From Sulfurovum sp. (lineage in GTDB: Bacteria > Campylobacterota > Campylobacteria > Campylobacterales > Sulfurovaceae), in NCBI GenBank assembly GCA_012329065.1, contig JAAXPZ010000078.1, forward strand, positions 1 through 39,377: a DNA stretch of 39,377 nucleotides. Direction: 5' to 3'. The notes beneath the pieces are model-generated. The model was not told the origin of the DNA and did not search any database. It saw only the letters and a list, made by a program, of their open reading frames with translations. How positions within the stretch are numbered: the first letter of the stretch is position 1; every line of letters begins with the position of its first letter. Below, one piece after another: positions 27,603 to 35,040 of this stretch. A program made the position numbers and the translations under genes.

Positions 27603-28136
27603 TTAGAGTGCTTTTTGGATATAATCAAGCAACGCTATCTTGATCCTATCTTTAGAAAAATTAAGCTCTAAGCCCAAATCTTCAACCTCAACTTTAACAC
27701 CATTCAAGTCACTCTTTACCTGCTCCAATTTTATCTCAGAAGCACTATGTCTCGAGAGTGCATCCTCCAAGCTTTTTAGTTCAGTAGCATCAAGCTTTTT
27801 TCTACTCTCAACGCGCCCAGTAAAACTATTGGAGTCTTTTTTCTTCTCAAACTTTAAAATAGCAGTAAGTTCAGGTATCAAACCAAGTCTTCCCTTTTCG
27901 CCCATAAGCTTCATAAGTTCTACCAAAATAGGATCTGCACTTTTTCCTAATCCTTCCAAAAGAAGACTCACTTTATCATCAATTGATATCAGTGGTGAAG
28001 CGATAATCTCTTTAGCTTTAGGCTCTGCCAATGCAGAGCTAAGTCCATCTAGCACATCGATAAATCCATCTATTTTATTGCCTGAGTCGATATCCATAAG
28101 TGCTTTTGCATATCTTTTGGCTACGAGCTCTACCAT
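27603..28136 (-). CDS. atpH: ATP synthase F1 delta subunit
   Basis: Peripheral-stalk subunit (OSCP-like), 177 residues. N-terminal VAKRYAKALMDI is the usual delta start and the C-terminal domain LGLELNFSKDRIKIALLDYIQKAL fits. Overall sequence is weakly conserved, as for the family. One base separates it from atpF. Confidence 0.93.
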   Translation of the reverse strand: MVELVAKRYAKALMDIDSGNKIDGFIDVLDGLSSALAEPKAKEIIASPLISIDDKVSLLLEGLGKSADPILVELMKLMGEKGRLGLIPELTAILKFEKKKDSNSFTGRVESRKKLDATELKSLEDALSRHSASEIKLEQVKSDLNGVKVEVEDLGLELNFSKDRIKIALLDYIQKAL

Positions 28137-28137
28137 T

Positions 28138-28677
28138 TCATGCCACCTTCTTTGCTATGATTTCGACCACTTGTTTTTCAGAAAGTGGAATATCATCACT
28201 TGTGATATTTTCACTGAGTACTTCATCAATAGTCTCTTTGACCATTCTTCGCTCTTCATGACCCATACGCTCTTCATGAAGTTTATCTAAAAGCTCAATA
28301 TCTCTTTCTCTACCCTCTTCTAGTCGTTTTGCCAAAAGTTCAGCCTCATTTTTACTATCTTCGATAATCTCTTTGGCTTTAATCTCGCTTTCGACAAGTT
28401 CGTTCTCTGCATTTTTCTGTGCATCTTTTGCCTCTTGAAGTTTTGATTCTATTTCATTCAGCTGAGCAGCAATCCCCTCTTTCCTACCAACAAAGAAATC
28501 TTTGACAGGAGATGCTAAAAGATAATATAATAAACCAACAAAAATCACAAAATTGAATGCTCGAGGGAAAAAGTCTGTATGACGACCAGTCTGCTCAAAA
28601 TATCTACTTTCCCCACCTGCTGCCATTATAGCAACTGGAAGAAGTAACAACAATACAAATATTATTTTTTTATTCAT
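28138..28677 (-). CDS. atpF: ATP synthase F0 b subunit
   Basis: Membrane-anchored peripheral-stalk subunit, 179 residues. N-terminus MNKKIIFVLLLLLPVAIMAA looks like a signal peptide or extra membrane anchor, followed by the b-type segment around RAFNFVIFVGLLYYLLASPV (40-59) and a long charged helix. An N-terminal extension of this sort is seen in Campylobacterota b subunits. Follows b' by 14 bases. Confidence 0.92.
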   Translation of the reverse strand: MNKKIIFVLLLLLPVAIMAAGGESRYFEQTGRHTDFFPRAFNFVIFVGLLYYLLASPVKDFFVGRKEGIAAQLNEIESKLQEAKDAQKNAENELVESEIKAKEIIEDSKNEAELLAKRLEEGRERDIELLDKLHEERMGHEERRMVKETIDEVLSENITSDDIPLSEKQVVEIIAKKVA

Positions 28678-28691
28678 TTTTCATCCTATTT

Positions 28692-29114
28692 TTATAATTG
28701 GCTAAACTTGGCTTTTAAACTCTCTTTAACTAGTGGAATTTGAGAAATTAACGCATTTTTAAGATCTGACTTCTCCTTCTCTAGTTTAGTGGCAAAACTT
28801 TCTTGCCTCTTGTCAAGTTCGGTCTGCTTCAGTGCAATAGCTTCTGATGCTCTAGTTTTGCCTACTTCTATCGCGTCTTGTCGAATCTTCGCTGCACTTG
28901 CCTTTGCCTCGTCTAAATTGGCTTTAGTTTTTGCCTGTAGTTCATCTGTATTTCCGCTCATATTTTTAGCAACTTCCATATCTTTGGATATGGCAGTATC
29001 TCTATCGTCCATGAATTTGAGCAGTGGCTTATAGAGCTTTTTGTTTAGTCTATACAACATTACAAAGAAAGTCACCAGAGTGATAGCCATAAGTGATGGA
29101 TATAAATCTAACAT
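28692..29114 (-). CDS. atpF': ATP synthase F0 b' subunit
   Basis: Second, shorter b-type subunit, 140 residues. One N-terminal membrane helix (LMAITLVTFFVMLYRLNKKLYKPLL) followed by a long Ala/Lys/Glu-rich coiled coil to the end. Split b and b' genes are usual in Campylobacterota, photosynthetic bacteria and chloroplasts. First gene of the atp operon, separated from parB by 65 bases; the a and c subunit genes are not in this window. Confidence 0.92.
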   Translation of the reverse strand: MLDLYPSLMAITLVTFFVMLYRLNKKLYKPLLKFMDDRDTAISKDMEVAKNMSGNTDELQAKTKANLDEAKASAAKIRQDAIEVGKTRASEAIALKQTELDKRQESFATKLEKEKSDLKNALISQIPLVKESLKAKFSQL

Positions 29115-29179
29115 CTAATCTCCTCTCAAAAAATTTAAAGCAATATTATCAAATAGGGTGTTAAGTATGGATTAAACTA

Positions 29180-30052
29180 TCATCTACTCTTAAGAAAATG
29201 AATAAATTTTGTTAGCTCTTCTTCATTTTGTAACATTATCTCTATGCTTCCTTTTTTTATCTTATACTGAAATGGCAAAATATCTTCAATCTGCCCTATA
29301 TCTGCACTTTCGATAAGGTAACTTTTTTTGACCTGCTTCTGAACTGCACTAGTGCCTTTTTTAGTATTTTTAACAATATTTTCTACCTCTCTGACACTCA
29401 GCTTCTGTCCAGTAATTGTATCTACAACTATTTTCTGCTTAGCCCTATCTAGCCCTACAAGTATCTTTGCATGCCCTTGCGAAATCTTCTTGTTAGCAAG
29501 TGCCTCTTGTGCATAGTTGTCCAGTAAAAGAAGTCTGATTGTATTTGTAATCTGAGATCTGCTTTTATACACAATTTTAGATAGGGACTCATGAGTAATA
29601 TTATGTACTGCTATCAGTTCTTTATAAGAGTGTGCTAGCTCAATAGGATTGAGATTTTCTCTTTGTATATTTTCAATGAGTGCCAACTCACGCATCTTGA
29701 TTTCATCAAACTCCACACTTGCTACAATAGCCTTAATGTGTGTAAACATGGCAAGCTTATGTGCACGAAGCCTTCTCTCTCCTGCTACTAAAATATATCG
29801 ATCGTCCATTGCAACAACAACAACTGGTTGCAAGAGCCCATGTTTTTTAATCGAGTCGCTTAGTTCAAGTAGTTTCGCTTCATCGAAGTGTTTTCTTGGT
29901 TGGTAGGGATTAGGATCAACAAGTGATACCTCTATATCTTCTACTAACTCTTGGACTCTGGATGACGAGAGGTTTTCTGTATCTGCTAGTTCACTCGCAT
30001 ATGCCTCTCCCACCTCTTCTAGGATTGCCTCTAGACCTCTTCCTAGTGCCAT
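29180..30052 (-). CDS. parB: chromosome-partitioning protein ParB
   Basis: Centromere-binding CTPase that loads at parS sites, 290 residues. N-terminal ParB/Spo0J domain with LVDPNPYQPRKHF (44-56) and the nucleotide-binding GERR (91-94 in LVAGERRLRAH), then the HTH (ESLSKIVYKSRSQITNTIRLLLL) and a C-terminal dimer domain. Two bases after the parA stop, same operon. No parS-like palindrome was noticed within the window. Confidence 0.95.
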   Translation of the reverse strand: MALGRGLEAILEEVGEAYASELADTENLSSSRVQELVEDIEVSLVDPNPYQPRKHFDEAKLLELSDSIKKHGLLQPVVVVAMDDRYILVAGERRLRAHKLAMFTHIKAIVASVEFDEIKMRELALIENIQRENLNPIELAHSYKELIAVHNITHESLSKIVYKSRSQITNTIRLLLLDNYAQEALANKKISQGHAKILVGLDRAKQKIVVDTITGQKLSVREVENIVKNTKKGTSAVQKQVKKSYLIESADIGQIEDILPFQYKIKKGSIEIMLQNEEELTKFIHFLKSR

Positions 30053-30054
30053 CT

Positions 30055-30834
30055 TTATGCCCTTATGATTGCAGAGGCTAGTGCCTTATAAGCTACAGAC
30101 CCTTTTGAAGCAGAAGCATAATCAGTCACAGGTTTTCCAAAGCTCGGACTTTCTGCTACTTTGACATTTCTAGGCACAACTATGCACTTTTTTTTATGGC
30201 TAAAAAGTTTATCTTTGAAATGGTGTTCTAGATCAGCAAGTACTTGTTTGGAAAGATTATTCTGGTTGGAGTACATAGTTGGTAGAAAGCCTTTAATCTT
30301 GAGTTTTGGATTGATTGTTTTTTTCAAAAGTGAAACCGTATTGAGTAGCTGTGCCAAGCCCTCCAATGCAAAAAACTCACACTGTATAGGTATGATTACA
30401 GAATCTGACGCACTAAGTGCGTTGATAGTAATGGGGCCCAATGCAGGAGGTGAGTCTATGATAATATAGTCATATTTTGACTTAATCAGATCTAGCTTTT
30501 TCTTGAGAATCAACTCTCTGTTTTTCTTTCGAGCACTATGGAACTCTTTCTCTATTCCAACCAAGCCTATATTTGAAGGAGCTAGATGAAGTTTATTGAT
30601 AGAAGTTTTGAGTATTATATCTTCAAGGTCTTTGGTTCCTATGAGCACATGGTAGATATTGAACTCATAGTCTCCTCTACGGTAGCCTAGATTAGTTGTT
30701 GCATTTGATTGTGGGTCAGCATCAACAAGTAGTACTTTTTTGCCTCTGTCTGCCAAAGATGCGGCTAAGTTTACAGCGGTTGTAGTTTTTCCTACACCCC
30801 CTTTTTGATTGGCAATACTGATAATTTCACTCAT
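30055..30834 (-). CDS. parA: chromosome-partitioning ATPase ParA (Soj)
   Basis: Deviant-Walker ATPase, 259 residues. KGGVGKTT (11-18), [12 protein letters not shown] (about 38-49) and [10 protein letters not shown] (about 123-132) are all present, and the short N-terminus is that of chromosomal Soj-type ParA without a plasmid-type HTH. Overlaps birA in ATGA (30831-30834). Segregates origins together with ParB. Confidence 0.96.
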   Translation of the reverse strand: MSEIISIANQKGGVGKTTTAVNLAASLADRGKKVLLVDADPQSNATTNLGYRRGDYEFNIYHVLIGTKDLEDIILKTSINKLHLAPSNIGLVGIEKEFHSARKKNRELILKKKLDLIKSKYDYIIIDSPPALGPITINALSASDSVIIPIQCEFFALEGLAQLLNTVSLLKKTINPKLKIKGFLPTMYSNQNNLSKQVLADLEHHFKDKLFSHKKKCIVVPRNVKVAESPSFGKPVTDYASASKGSVAYKALASAIIRA

Positions 30835-31466
30835 CTTGAACCATACACCTTTCCCCCATCTATCGATAGCGACCCATCATCACACAAAATCGCATCTTTC
30901 ATATCTATTTTTGACCCATTTTTATGTGTAAAATAGGATTTACTAAGCTCAAATTCTATCTTGTATTGACTAAATACTTGCTTCCAATTTTGCTTTTGTT
31001 TCAATTCATTCAAAAATATATTAAGTAGTATCAAGGGCGAAATATCGGTATCTAGGGAGCTGTAGCTATTTTGATTTTTCTTTAAATTTATCCCGATACC
31101 CACTATTATAAAATCTGATTTTTTGTTAGTAACTACACCACCAATCTTGCTGTCTGCACAATATATATCATTTGGCCACTTCAGCCAAACTCTATATGAT
31201 AAATCATTGAGTACTTTTTTCATTAAAAAAGCAAAATATACAGAGGCTGAGTGAATTGGTAAATCAGAAGGTAGAGTATCCGACCTTATAGCAACAGAAG
31301 CAAAAAAGTTTCCCTTGCCTCCATCCCACTCATTGTCTCTACTTCCTATGCCATCTAACTGCTCTGTGGCTATCACTGCTGTAGACTTTATAATCCTACC
31401 TATCCTAATCTCTTCTATGAGGTATTTTTGTGTGGAAGAGAGAGCGTCAAATGAGAGTATTTCCAA
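30831..31466 (-). CDS. birA: biotin-[acetyl-CoA-carboxylase] ligase, short form
   Basis: Attaches biotin to the biotin-carboxyl carrier protein. Short ligase-only form (no HTH repressor domain). Visible motifs: the biotin-binding [21 protein letters not shown] block (where BirA usually has GRGRRGR.W), KWPNDIYC with K for carboxyl-phosphate chemistry, and [10 protein letters not shown] frame to 31502 (GTG) exists inside fmt, but the TTG at 31466, preceded by AGGAAGAGGA at 7 bases, gives the best ribosome-binding site and the expected length (211 residues), with a 20-base overlap of fmt. Confidence 0.85.
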   Translation of the reverse strand: MEILSFDALSSTQKYLIEEIRIGRIIKSTAVIATEQLDGIGSRDNEWDGGKGNFFASVAIRSDTLPSDLPIHSASVYFAFLMKKVLNDLSYRVWLKWPNDIYCADSKIGGVVTNKKSDFIIVGIGINLKKNQNSYSSLDTDISPLILLNIFLNELKQKQNWKQVFSQYKIEFELSKSYFTHKNGSKIDMKDAILCDDGSLSIDGGKVYGSR

Positions 31467-32367
31467 CTTTAAGTCCTCTTCCTGCACAATATGCTTTGGC
31501 ACTCATCGGCTTCTTGCCTGCTGGCTGTAGTTTTTCTATCCTAACACTTCCCCTGCCACATCCAATAATCACTGCTTCAGTATCAAAATGAAGTATCATG
31601 CATGGTTCGTGCCTTTCTTGTGCTTCAATTATAGATAAACCATCCAGTTTGACACCATTACGAGTAAATATACCTGGCCAGCCCTCAAACGCTCTATACT
31701 TATTGTAGATAGTCTCTGCATCTTCAAAGTTTATTTCACCGTCAGACTTCTTAATCTTCTTACAAAGTGTTGCTTCCATATCATCTTGTTTTTGAGGCGT
31801 GATGTTTTCAAAGTTACGGATGGTACTCAAAGTAAGCTCACGAGCATCATTGGTCAACTGTTGCATCAAAGCATGTAGTCTCATATCTTTGGGGATGACA
31901 AATTCAACTATCTCCAATATATCCCCCGTATCAAGCCCCTCTTCCATCAACATAGAAGTGGCACCAGTTTTTTCATCACCATTAAGCAATGACTGCTGTA
32001 CAGGTGATGCACCTCTATACTGTGGCAGAAGTGAGGCATGCAAATTAATACATGGGGCAATGTCCAGTATATTTTTAGGCAATATCTGTCCAAAAGCTGC
32101 AACTACAATGTAATCAGGTTTAGCCTCTCGTATAGCCCCGAACATCCTCTTATCAGAAAGACGGTTAGGTTGTAATACTTTGATATCATGTTCTTCTGCC
32201 AATACCTTCACAAGAGGAGGTGTCAAAACCTTTTTACGCCCCACAGGACGGTCAGGCTGTGTCAAAACCAATGACACAGCCACATCATCTGCTTTTATTA
32301 AGGTTTCTAATATCTCTCTTGCATAATGGGGTGTACCCATGTAGACTATTTTATATTTTTTACTCAT
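31447..32367 (-). CDS. fmt: methionyl-tRNA formyltransferase
   Basis: Formylates initiator Met-tRNA using 10-formyl-THF. The 306 residues include the catalytic triad N108, H110 and D146 (CINLHASLLPQYRGASP; GLDTGDI), SLLPQYRGA at 112-120 and the C-terminal OB-like domain with PAGKKPMSAKAYCAGRGL. Its ATG overlaps the stop of the HigA-like gene as ATGA (32364-32367), so in this genome the translation of an essential-type initiation enzyme seems tied to an antitoxin gene. Confidence 0.96.
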   Translation of the reverse strand: MSKKYKIVYMGTPHYAREILETLIKADDVAVSLVLTQPDRPVGRKKVLTPPLVKVLAEEHDIKVLQPNRLSDKRMFGAIREAKPDYIVVAAFGQILPKNILDIAPCINLHASLLPQYRGASPVQQSLLNGDEKTGATSMLMEEGLDTGDILEIVEFVIPKDMRLHALMQQLTNDARELTLSTIRNFENITPQKQDDMEATLCKKIKKSDGEINFEDAETIYNKYRAFEGWPGIFTRNGVKLDGLSIIEAQERHEPCMILHFDTEAVIIGCGRGSVRIEKLQPAGKKPMSAKAYCAGRGLKVGNTLI

Positions 32368-32669
32368 GCTACTTCAAAATGTCCTATTTCTACTTCGTCT
32401 AATTCTTTTTTCTTTTTTACACTTACTTTATACAAGTCATATTGATTTTGCACATTGAGCCATAGCTGTGGTGACGTACCAAAATACTTTGCTAACTTTA
32501 ATGCCATCTCTGTGGTCACCCCTCTTTTTTCATTGACAAGTTCATTGATGGCACGAAAAGAGGTATGAAGTGCTTTAGCCAAATGACTCTGTGTCATCCC
32601 TAGTGGCTCTAAAAACTCTTCCTTGAGTACCTCACCTACATGTGTCGGTTGTCTTTTCAATTCTGTCAT
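32364..32669 (-). CDS. higA: HigA-type XRE antitoxin
   Basis: A 101-residue helix-turn-helix protein of the HigA group: start HVGEVLKEEFLEPLGMTQSHLAKALHTSFRAINELVNEKR, then MALKLAKYFGTSPQLWLNVQNQYDL, the classic HigA ending. Good ribosome-binding site (TAGGAGGTTAAT before ATG). It is preceded by the end of a HigB-like toxin reading frame (stop 32681-32679, gap nine bases). Its own stop overlaps the fmt start. The antitoxin is intact although the toxin appears not to be. Confidence 0.88.
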   Translation of the reverse strand: MTELKRQPTHVGEVLKEEFLEPLGMTQSHLAKALHTSFRAINELVNEKRGVTTEMALKLAKYFGTSPQLWLNVQNQYDLYKVSVKKKKELDEVEIGHFEVA

Positions 32670-32678
32670 ATTAACCTC

Positions 32679-32941
32679 CTAATGGTAGTCCGTAATCACA
32701 ACATCATAAGCATTGCCATTTTCAAAAGAAAATACAATACGATATTGCTTATTGATGCGAATAGAGTACTTGCCTGAAGAGAGGAGCGTTTTCTATAGAT
32801 ATATGGATTGTCTGGGATAGCATTTATTTTTACGATAATCGCGTCAAAAAAAGCCAATGCCCTAGCGACACTATCAAGGGCAATATAATCCACAATCCTC
32901 TCTAACTCATCTTTGAACCTATCTGACTTTTCAAGTATCAA
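32679..32941 (-). pseudogene. chimeric toxin: ParE-like front joined out of frame to HigB-like tail
   Basis: From TTG at 32941 the frame reads a ParE/RelE-type start (RFKDELERIVDYIALDSVARALAFFDAI ... IPDNPYIYRK), then continues out of frame to 32696. From about 32792 to the TAG at 32681-32679 another frame reads the end of a HigB toxin (KTLLSSGKYSIRINKQYRIVF, then FENGNAYDVVITDYH). One extra A in the four-base A-run at 32789-32792 would join the two into an 87-residue toxin. Between the upstream antitoxin (TTGA overlap at 32938-32941) and higA this gene looks like a ParE-HigB recombinant, inactivated by a single-base loss. Confidence 0.7.
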
Positions 32942-33147
32942 AGTTTTGACACCAACTTTTCTCTGATGTCACTTATTCCTTCCTTGAAAGGGGTTGTTTT
33001 CATGTTGCCGTTTCTGTACTCTGTGACTCTTTTTGTAATCTCATCGTCCAAAGAAGAGCTTATTTCTACAGCACCTTTTGGGAGTGAAGCTATCCATTGC
33101 TCAAACTTTGCGATATATCTATCATCTACTTTTATTGTCGCAGTCAT
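32938..33147 (-). CDS. small antitoxin-like protein (ParD-type position)
   Basis: A 69-residue acidic/basic protein (TIKVDDRYIAKFEQWIASLPKGAVEISSSLDDEITKRV) directly upstream of and overlapping a ParE-like frame by four bases, in the position of a ParD/RelB-type antitoxin. Family not recognised with certainty; no clear ribbon-helix-helix is visible beyond the N-terminal TIKVDD strand. Has a good ribosome-binding site (AAAAAGGAGCATTT) and a -10 at 33169-33174. Confidence 0.65.
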   Translation of the reverse strand: MTATIKVDDRYIAKFEQWIASLPKGAVEISSSLDDEITKRVTEYRNGNMKTTPFKEGISDIREKLVSKL

Positions 33148-33168
33148 AAATGCTCCTTTTTAAACCCC

Positions 33169-33174
33169 ATTATA
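33169..33174 (-). promoter_or_regulatory. extended -10 for the hybrid toxin-antitoxin unit
   Basis: TGGTATAAT on the minus strand, with TATAAT at 33174-33169, lies about 22 bases before the antitoxin ATG. A T-rich tract upstream completes a typical Campylobacterota promoter. It would drive the antitoxin, the chimeric toxin, higA and through the ATGA overlap also fmt. Confidence 0.5.
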
Positions 33175-33209
33175 CCATACACCCCAAAAAACATCAAAAA
33201 CCAAAGCAA

Positions 33210-33225
33210 CCCACGCTACTGTGGG
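33210..33225 (-). terminator. possible terminator following the PEGA remnant
   Basis: CCCAC (33210-33214) and GTGGG (33221-33225) form a GC-rich 5-bp stem with a 6-base loop. On the minus strand the stem is followed within the next 25 bases by several T-runs (TTGCTTTGGTTTTTGATG, then TTTTTT). It would end transcription from the PEGA gene just before the promoter of the antitoxin gene. Confidence 0.45.
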
Positions 33226-33307
33226 GGTTACTGTCTGCCTCTAACACAGCCAACATTGCACTACTTGACTTAGATATGCTTGATACCGATTTTGCATATA
33301 CCACAAA

Positions 33308-33429
33308 CTACCTCTTCTCGTGTAGCTTTAGTGTCCATGCATCACTGCTGCCTGCACCTTTTGAGCTTGTATTTCCAGCGACTGCAAAGCCACCATATCA
33401 CCATCTTTCCCACCTAAGGTTTTATCCCA
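33308..33429 (-). pseudogene. decayed repeat-protein remnant downstream of the PEGA gene
   Basis: Immediately past the PEGA frame, another frame reads WDKTLGGKDGD (from 33429) and, after one more shift, GGFAVAGNTSSKGAGSSDAW followed by TLKLHEKR and a stop at 33308. This is the pattern of beta-propeller-like repeats of the DGGFxVAGxTxSxGAGxxDxWxLKLDxxGxxxWDKTxGG type found in large exported proteins. Only about one repeat is left, with a missing central part and two frame changes. It is probably the tail of a once-longer PEGA-repeat protein. Confidence 0.6.
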
Positions 33430-33734
33430 AATCGTTTCAAGCCTCTTGCTTGTAGTTGTAGTTTAAAGCTTATCTTTGTAGAGGTATCTTCCCCTACAAA
33501 TACTCTTTTTTCTGCCATATAGCCCATATACTTATCTTTTGGTTTGACAACCTTGATGGTATAGTCTCCCTCCTCAAGCAAAATAGAGCTAAACCCCTCT
33601 CCCGTCATCGCCTTTTTCTTGCCATCGACATACACATATGCTCCCTGCATATCCGAAGCCACCCGTATCTTGCCCTTGCCTGCGTAAAGTACTGTCGCAA
33701 ATACGAGTAGGATTAGGGTTAGTTTTTTTGTCAT
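33414..33734 (-). CDS. PEGA-domain exported protein, likely truncated
   Basis: A 106-residue protein with a signal peptide (MTKKLTLILLVFATVLYAGKG) and one PEGA domain (GAYVYVDGKKKAMTGEGFSSILLEEGDYTIKVVKPKDK). PEGA domains are surface-associated beta-sandwich modules. The last residues (QARGLKRFGIKP) seem to be out of frame: in another frame the same DNA reads ETIWDKTLGG and continues into a repeat-protein remnant, so the original gene was longer. Whether the short product is still made is unknown. Confidence 0.65.
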   Translation of the reverse strand: MTKKLTLILLVFATVLYAGKGKIRVASDMQGAYVYVDGKKKAMTGEGFSSILLEEGDYTIKVVKPKDKYMGYMAEKRVFVGEDTSTKISFKLQLQARGLKRFGIKP

Positions 33735-33770
33735 GTTTTCTCCTCCTTAATTCTTATGATGCATACCAAG

Positions 33771-34039
33771 CTATGCCACAGAATGACTCTCTTCGAGTAT
33801 CTTCATGTTTTGGGCTTTTTCATACAAAGAGTGGGGACTTAACTCTAGTCCATTTTTCCAACAAATAGCCCCAACTCCAAAAAGAACGCCTGAAAATACT
33901 CTTGCTGTCTCAATGGCTGTACAAGCGAACCTTTTTTCTCCAAAAGGTATGAAAAATCATACGCTACACACTTCCTATCTGAAAATTCAAGCTCTATCAC
34001 ATAGCCCTCTACATAGCTTGCTTTTACAATCTTAATCAT
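33771..34039 (-). pseudogene. DUF2442-type protein gene, frameshifted at a G-run
   Basis: Open from ATG 34039 and typical of DUF2442 (IKIVKASYVEGYVIELEFSD, YDFSYLLEKKG, PLRQQEYFQAFFLEL) but it stops early, at 33845, as ELGLFVGKMD. In the next frame the DNA continues with ICWKNGLELSPHSLYEKAQ to a TAG at 33773-33771, which is the expected C-terminus. Adding one G to the four-G run at 33869-33872 restores a continuous protein of about 89 residues. Overlaps the DUF4160 gene by eight bases. Confidence 0.7.
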
Positions 34040-34301
34040 TGTCTGCTCCTTTTATATGCTCTAATGGCTCAAGCTCTATGGCTTTAGCCCAATTATCTAC
34101 CAATGCTTCTTGATTCTCTACTGCCCATTCTTTTATGATTTTTCTAGCTTTATTTGGCAAAGAACCACGAAGAATTTCGCCCGTTTTCAAGTCTACTATA
34201 GCTTCACAACCTTGATACTCCGCATGGAAATGAGGAGGATTGTGATCATCATGATACATCCTAATATAGATACCAAAAGAGTACGATAAACTGGCATTCA
34301 A
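34032..34301 (-). CDS. DUF4160 protein, partner of DUF2442
   Basis: An 89-residue DUF4160 protein: FGIYIRMYHDDHNPPHFHAEYQG, IVDLKTGEIL and KARKIIKEWAVENQEAL are characteristic. DUF4160 and DUF2442 genes commonly occur as a pair of unknown function, often considered toxin-antitoxin-like. The frame has only a TTG start (34301). Six bases downstream, ATG-CCA in another frame matches the usual start (MPVLSYSFG...) if one T were added at the TTT run around 34288-34291, so this gene may also carry a one-base loss. The AAGGAT site upstream is better placed for that ATG. Confidence 0.65.
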   Translation of the reverse strand: MNASLSYSFGIYIRMYHDDHNPPHFHAEYQGCEAIVDLKTGEILRGSLPNKARKIIKEWAVENQEALVDNWAKAIELEPLEHIKGADND

Positions 34302-34327
34302 ATCATCCTTTTTAATATCTTAGCTAC

Positions 34328-34333
34328 ATTATA
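34328..34333 (-). promoter_or_regulatory. extended -10 for the DUF4160-DUF2442 pair
   Basis: TGGTATAAT on the minus strand with TATAAT at 34333-34328, about 27-35 bases before the two candidate starts of the DUF4160 gene. The pair therefore appears to have its own promoter just after the end of the PIN-toxin gene. Confidence 0.45.
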
Positions 34334-34352
34334 CCAAAAGCAACTTTTTTAC

Positions 34353-34784
34353 TTACTTCAAAACCTTCAACGCCTCCACAGCACTAAGTACAGGCACATC
34401 CCCAGAAGCAAAGTCATTGTCGTTTGTGATGATGTAGTCACATTTCTCTTTCCTTGCCATCACATACTGTATGGTGTCTTCTAAATCTGTATATTTTTCG
34501 TTTCTTTCCATGAGTTCTATGCCTTCGTTTATCTCTTTATTTCCAAATTCAACCACATAAATAAGCTGATTCATTAACTTTATTTGTGCTAAAGTTTCTA
34601 CTTTATTTAATTTTTTTCTCAATATATAATATACCGTCGTCATCAAATCACAAGAGGTACAAAAATTATACTGCTCTATATTATCCATAAAATAATCTAA
34701 TAATGCTCTACTTTCCCTATATGTCGGACGTGAAGTATCAGAAATATCTATCAAGATATTTGCATCAAAAAATATTTTAGTCAT
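34353..34784 (-). CDS. vapC: PIN-domain toxin (VapC-like)
   Basis: A 143-residue PIN-fold ribonuclease. Metal-binding acids visible: D7 in FFDANILIDI, an acidic site in KYTDLEDTIQY (about 97-107), and D in TNDNDFASGDVP near residue 120. The frame is complete. Starts inside the last eight bases of the ribbon-helix-helix gene, the usual antitoxin-first layout of vapBC pairs. Confidence 0.82.
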   Translation of the reverse strand: MTKIFFDANILIDISDTSRPTYRESRALLDYFMDNIEQYNFCTSCDLMTTVYYILRKKLNKVETLAQIKLMNQLIYVVEFGNKEINEGIELMERNEKYTDLEDTIQYVMARKEKCDYIITNDNDFASGDVPVLSAVEALKVLK

Positions 34785-35028
34785 CTCTGTTTGCTTTAAT
34801 CACTTGTATATCTGGTGTATTTGCAGATATAATGCCCATTTTCATTTTGAATTCTTGTGCCAACTCTTTGCGTTTTTTCTTTTCTATATAGTCGGCTATC
34901 GCCTCAGCGACAATATGACTCTTTTTCTTATGCGTCTCTTGTGCGTAATTTTTTAATCTTTCCACAATATCTGAGGGTAAAGAAAACAGCTCTTTTTTAT
35001 ATTCTGATTTTTCAACTTTTACTAGCAT
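34777..35028 (-). CDS. ribbon-helix-helix-type antitoxin partner of the PIN toxin
   Basis: An 83-residue protein with the pattern of CopG/RHH antitoxins: a leading strand (KVEKSEYKKELFSLP), then the helix-turn-helix-like SDIVERLKNYAQETHKKKSHIVAEAIADYIEKKKRKE. The C-terminal tail (about 55-83) would neutralise the toxin. Good ribosome-binding site AAAGGATGC. The palindrome in its own promoter is a plausible autoregulatory operator. Confidence 0.78.
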   Translation of the reverse strand: MLVKVEKSEYKKELFSLPSDIVERLKNYAQETHKKKSHIVAEAIADYIEKKKRKELAQEFKMKMGIISANTPDIQVIKANRDD

Positions 35029-35040
35029 AATGCATCCTTT

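Noticed and set aside
27640-28290. Long plus-strand open frame (216 codons) opposite atpH/atpF
   Set aside because: Serine/leucine-rich shadow of a conserved gene pair; no ribosome-binding site or domain.
29115-31466. parS centromere site near parAB
   Set aside because: No palindrome resembling the TGTTTCACGTGAAACA type was found by eye in or next to parAB.
33150-33455. Plus-strand open frame of 101 codons in the island
   Set aside because: Its protein is Pro/Ser/His-rich without family features, and the opposite strand carries a recognisable PEGA/repeat remnant and a promoter for the next gene, which explain the sequence better.
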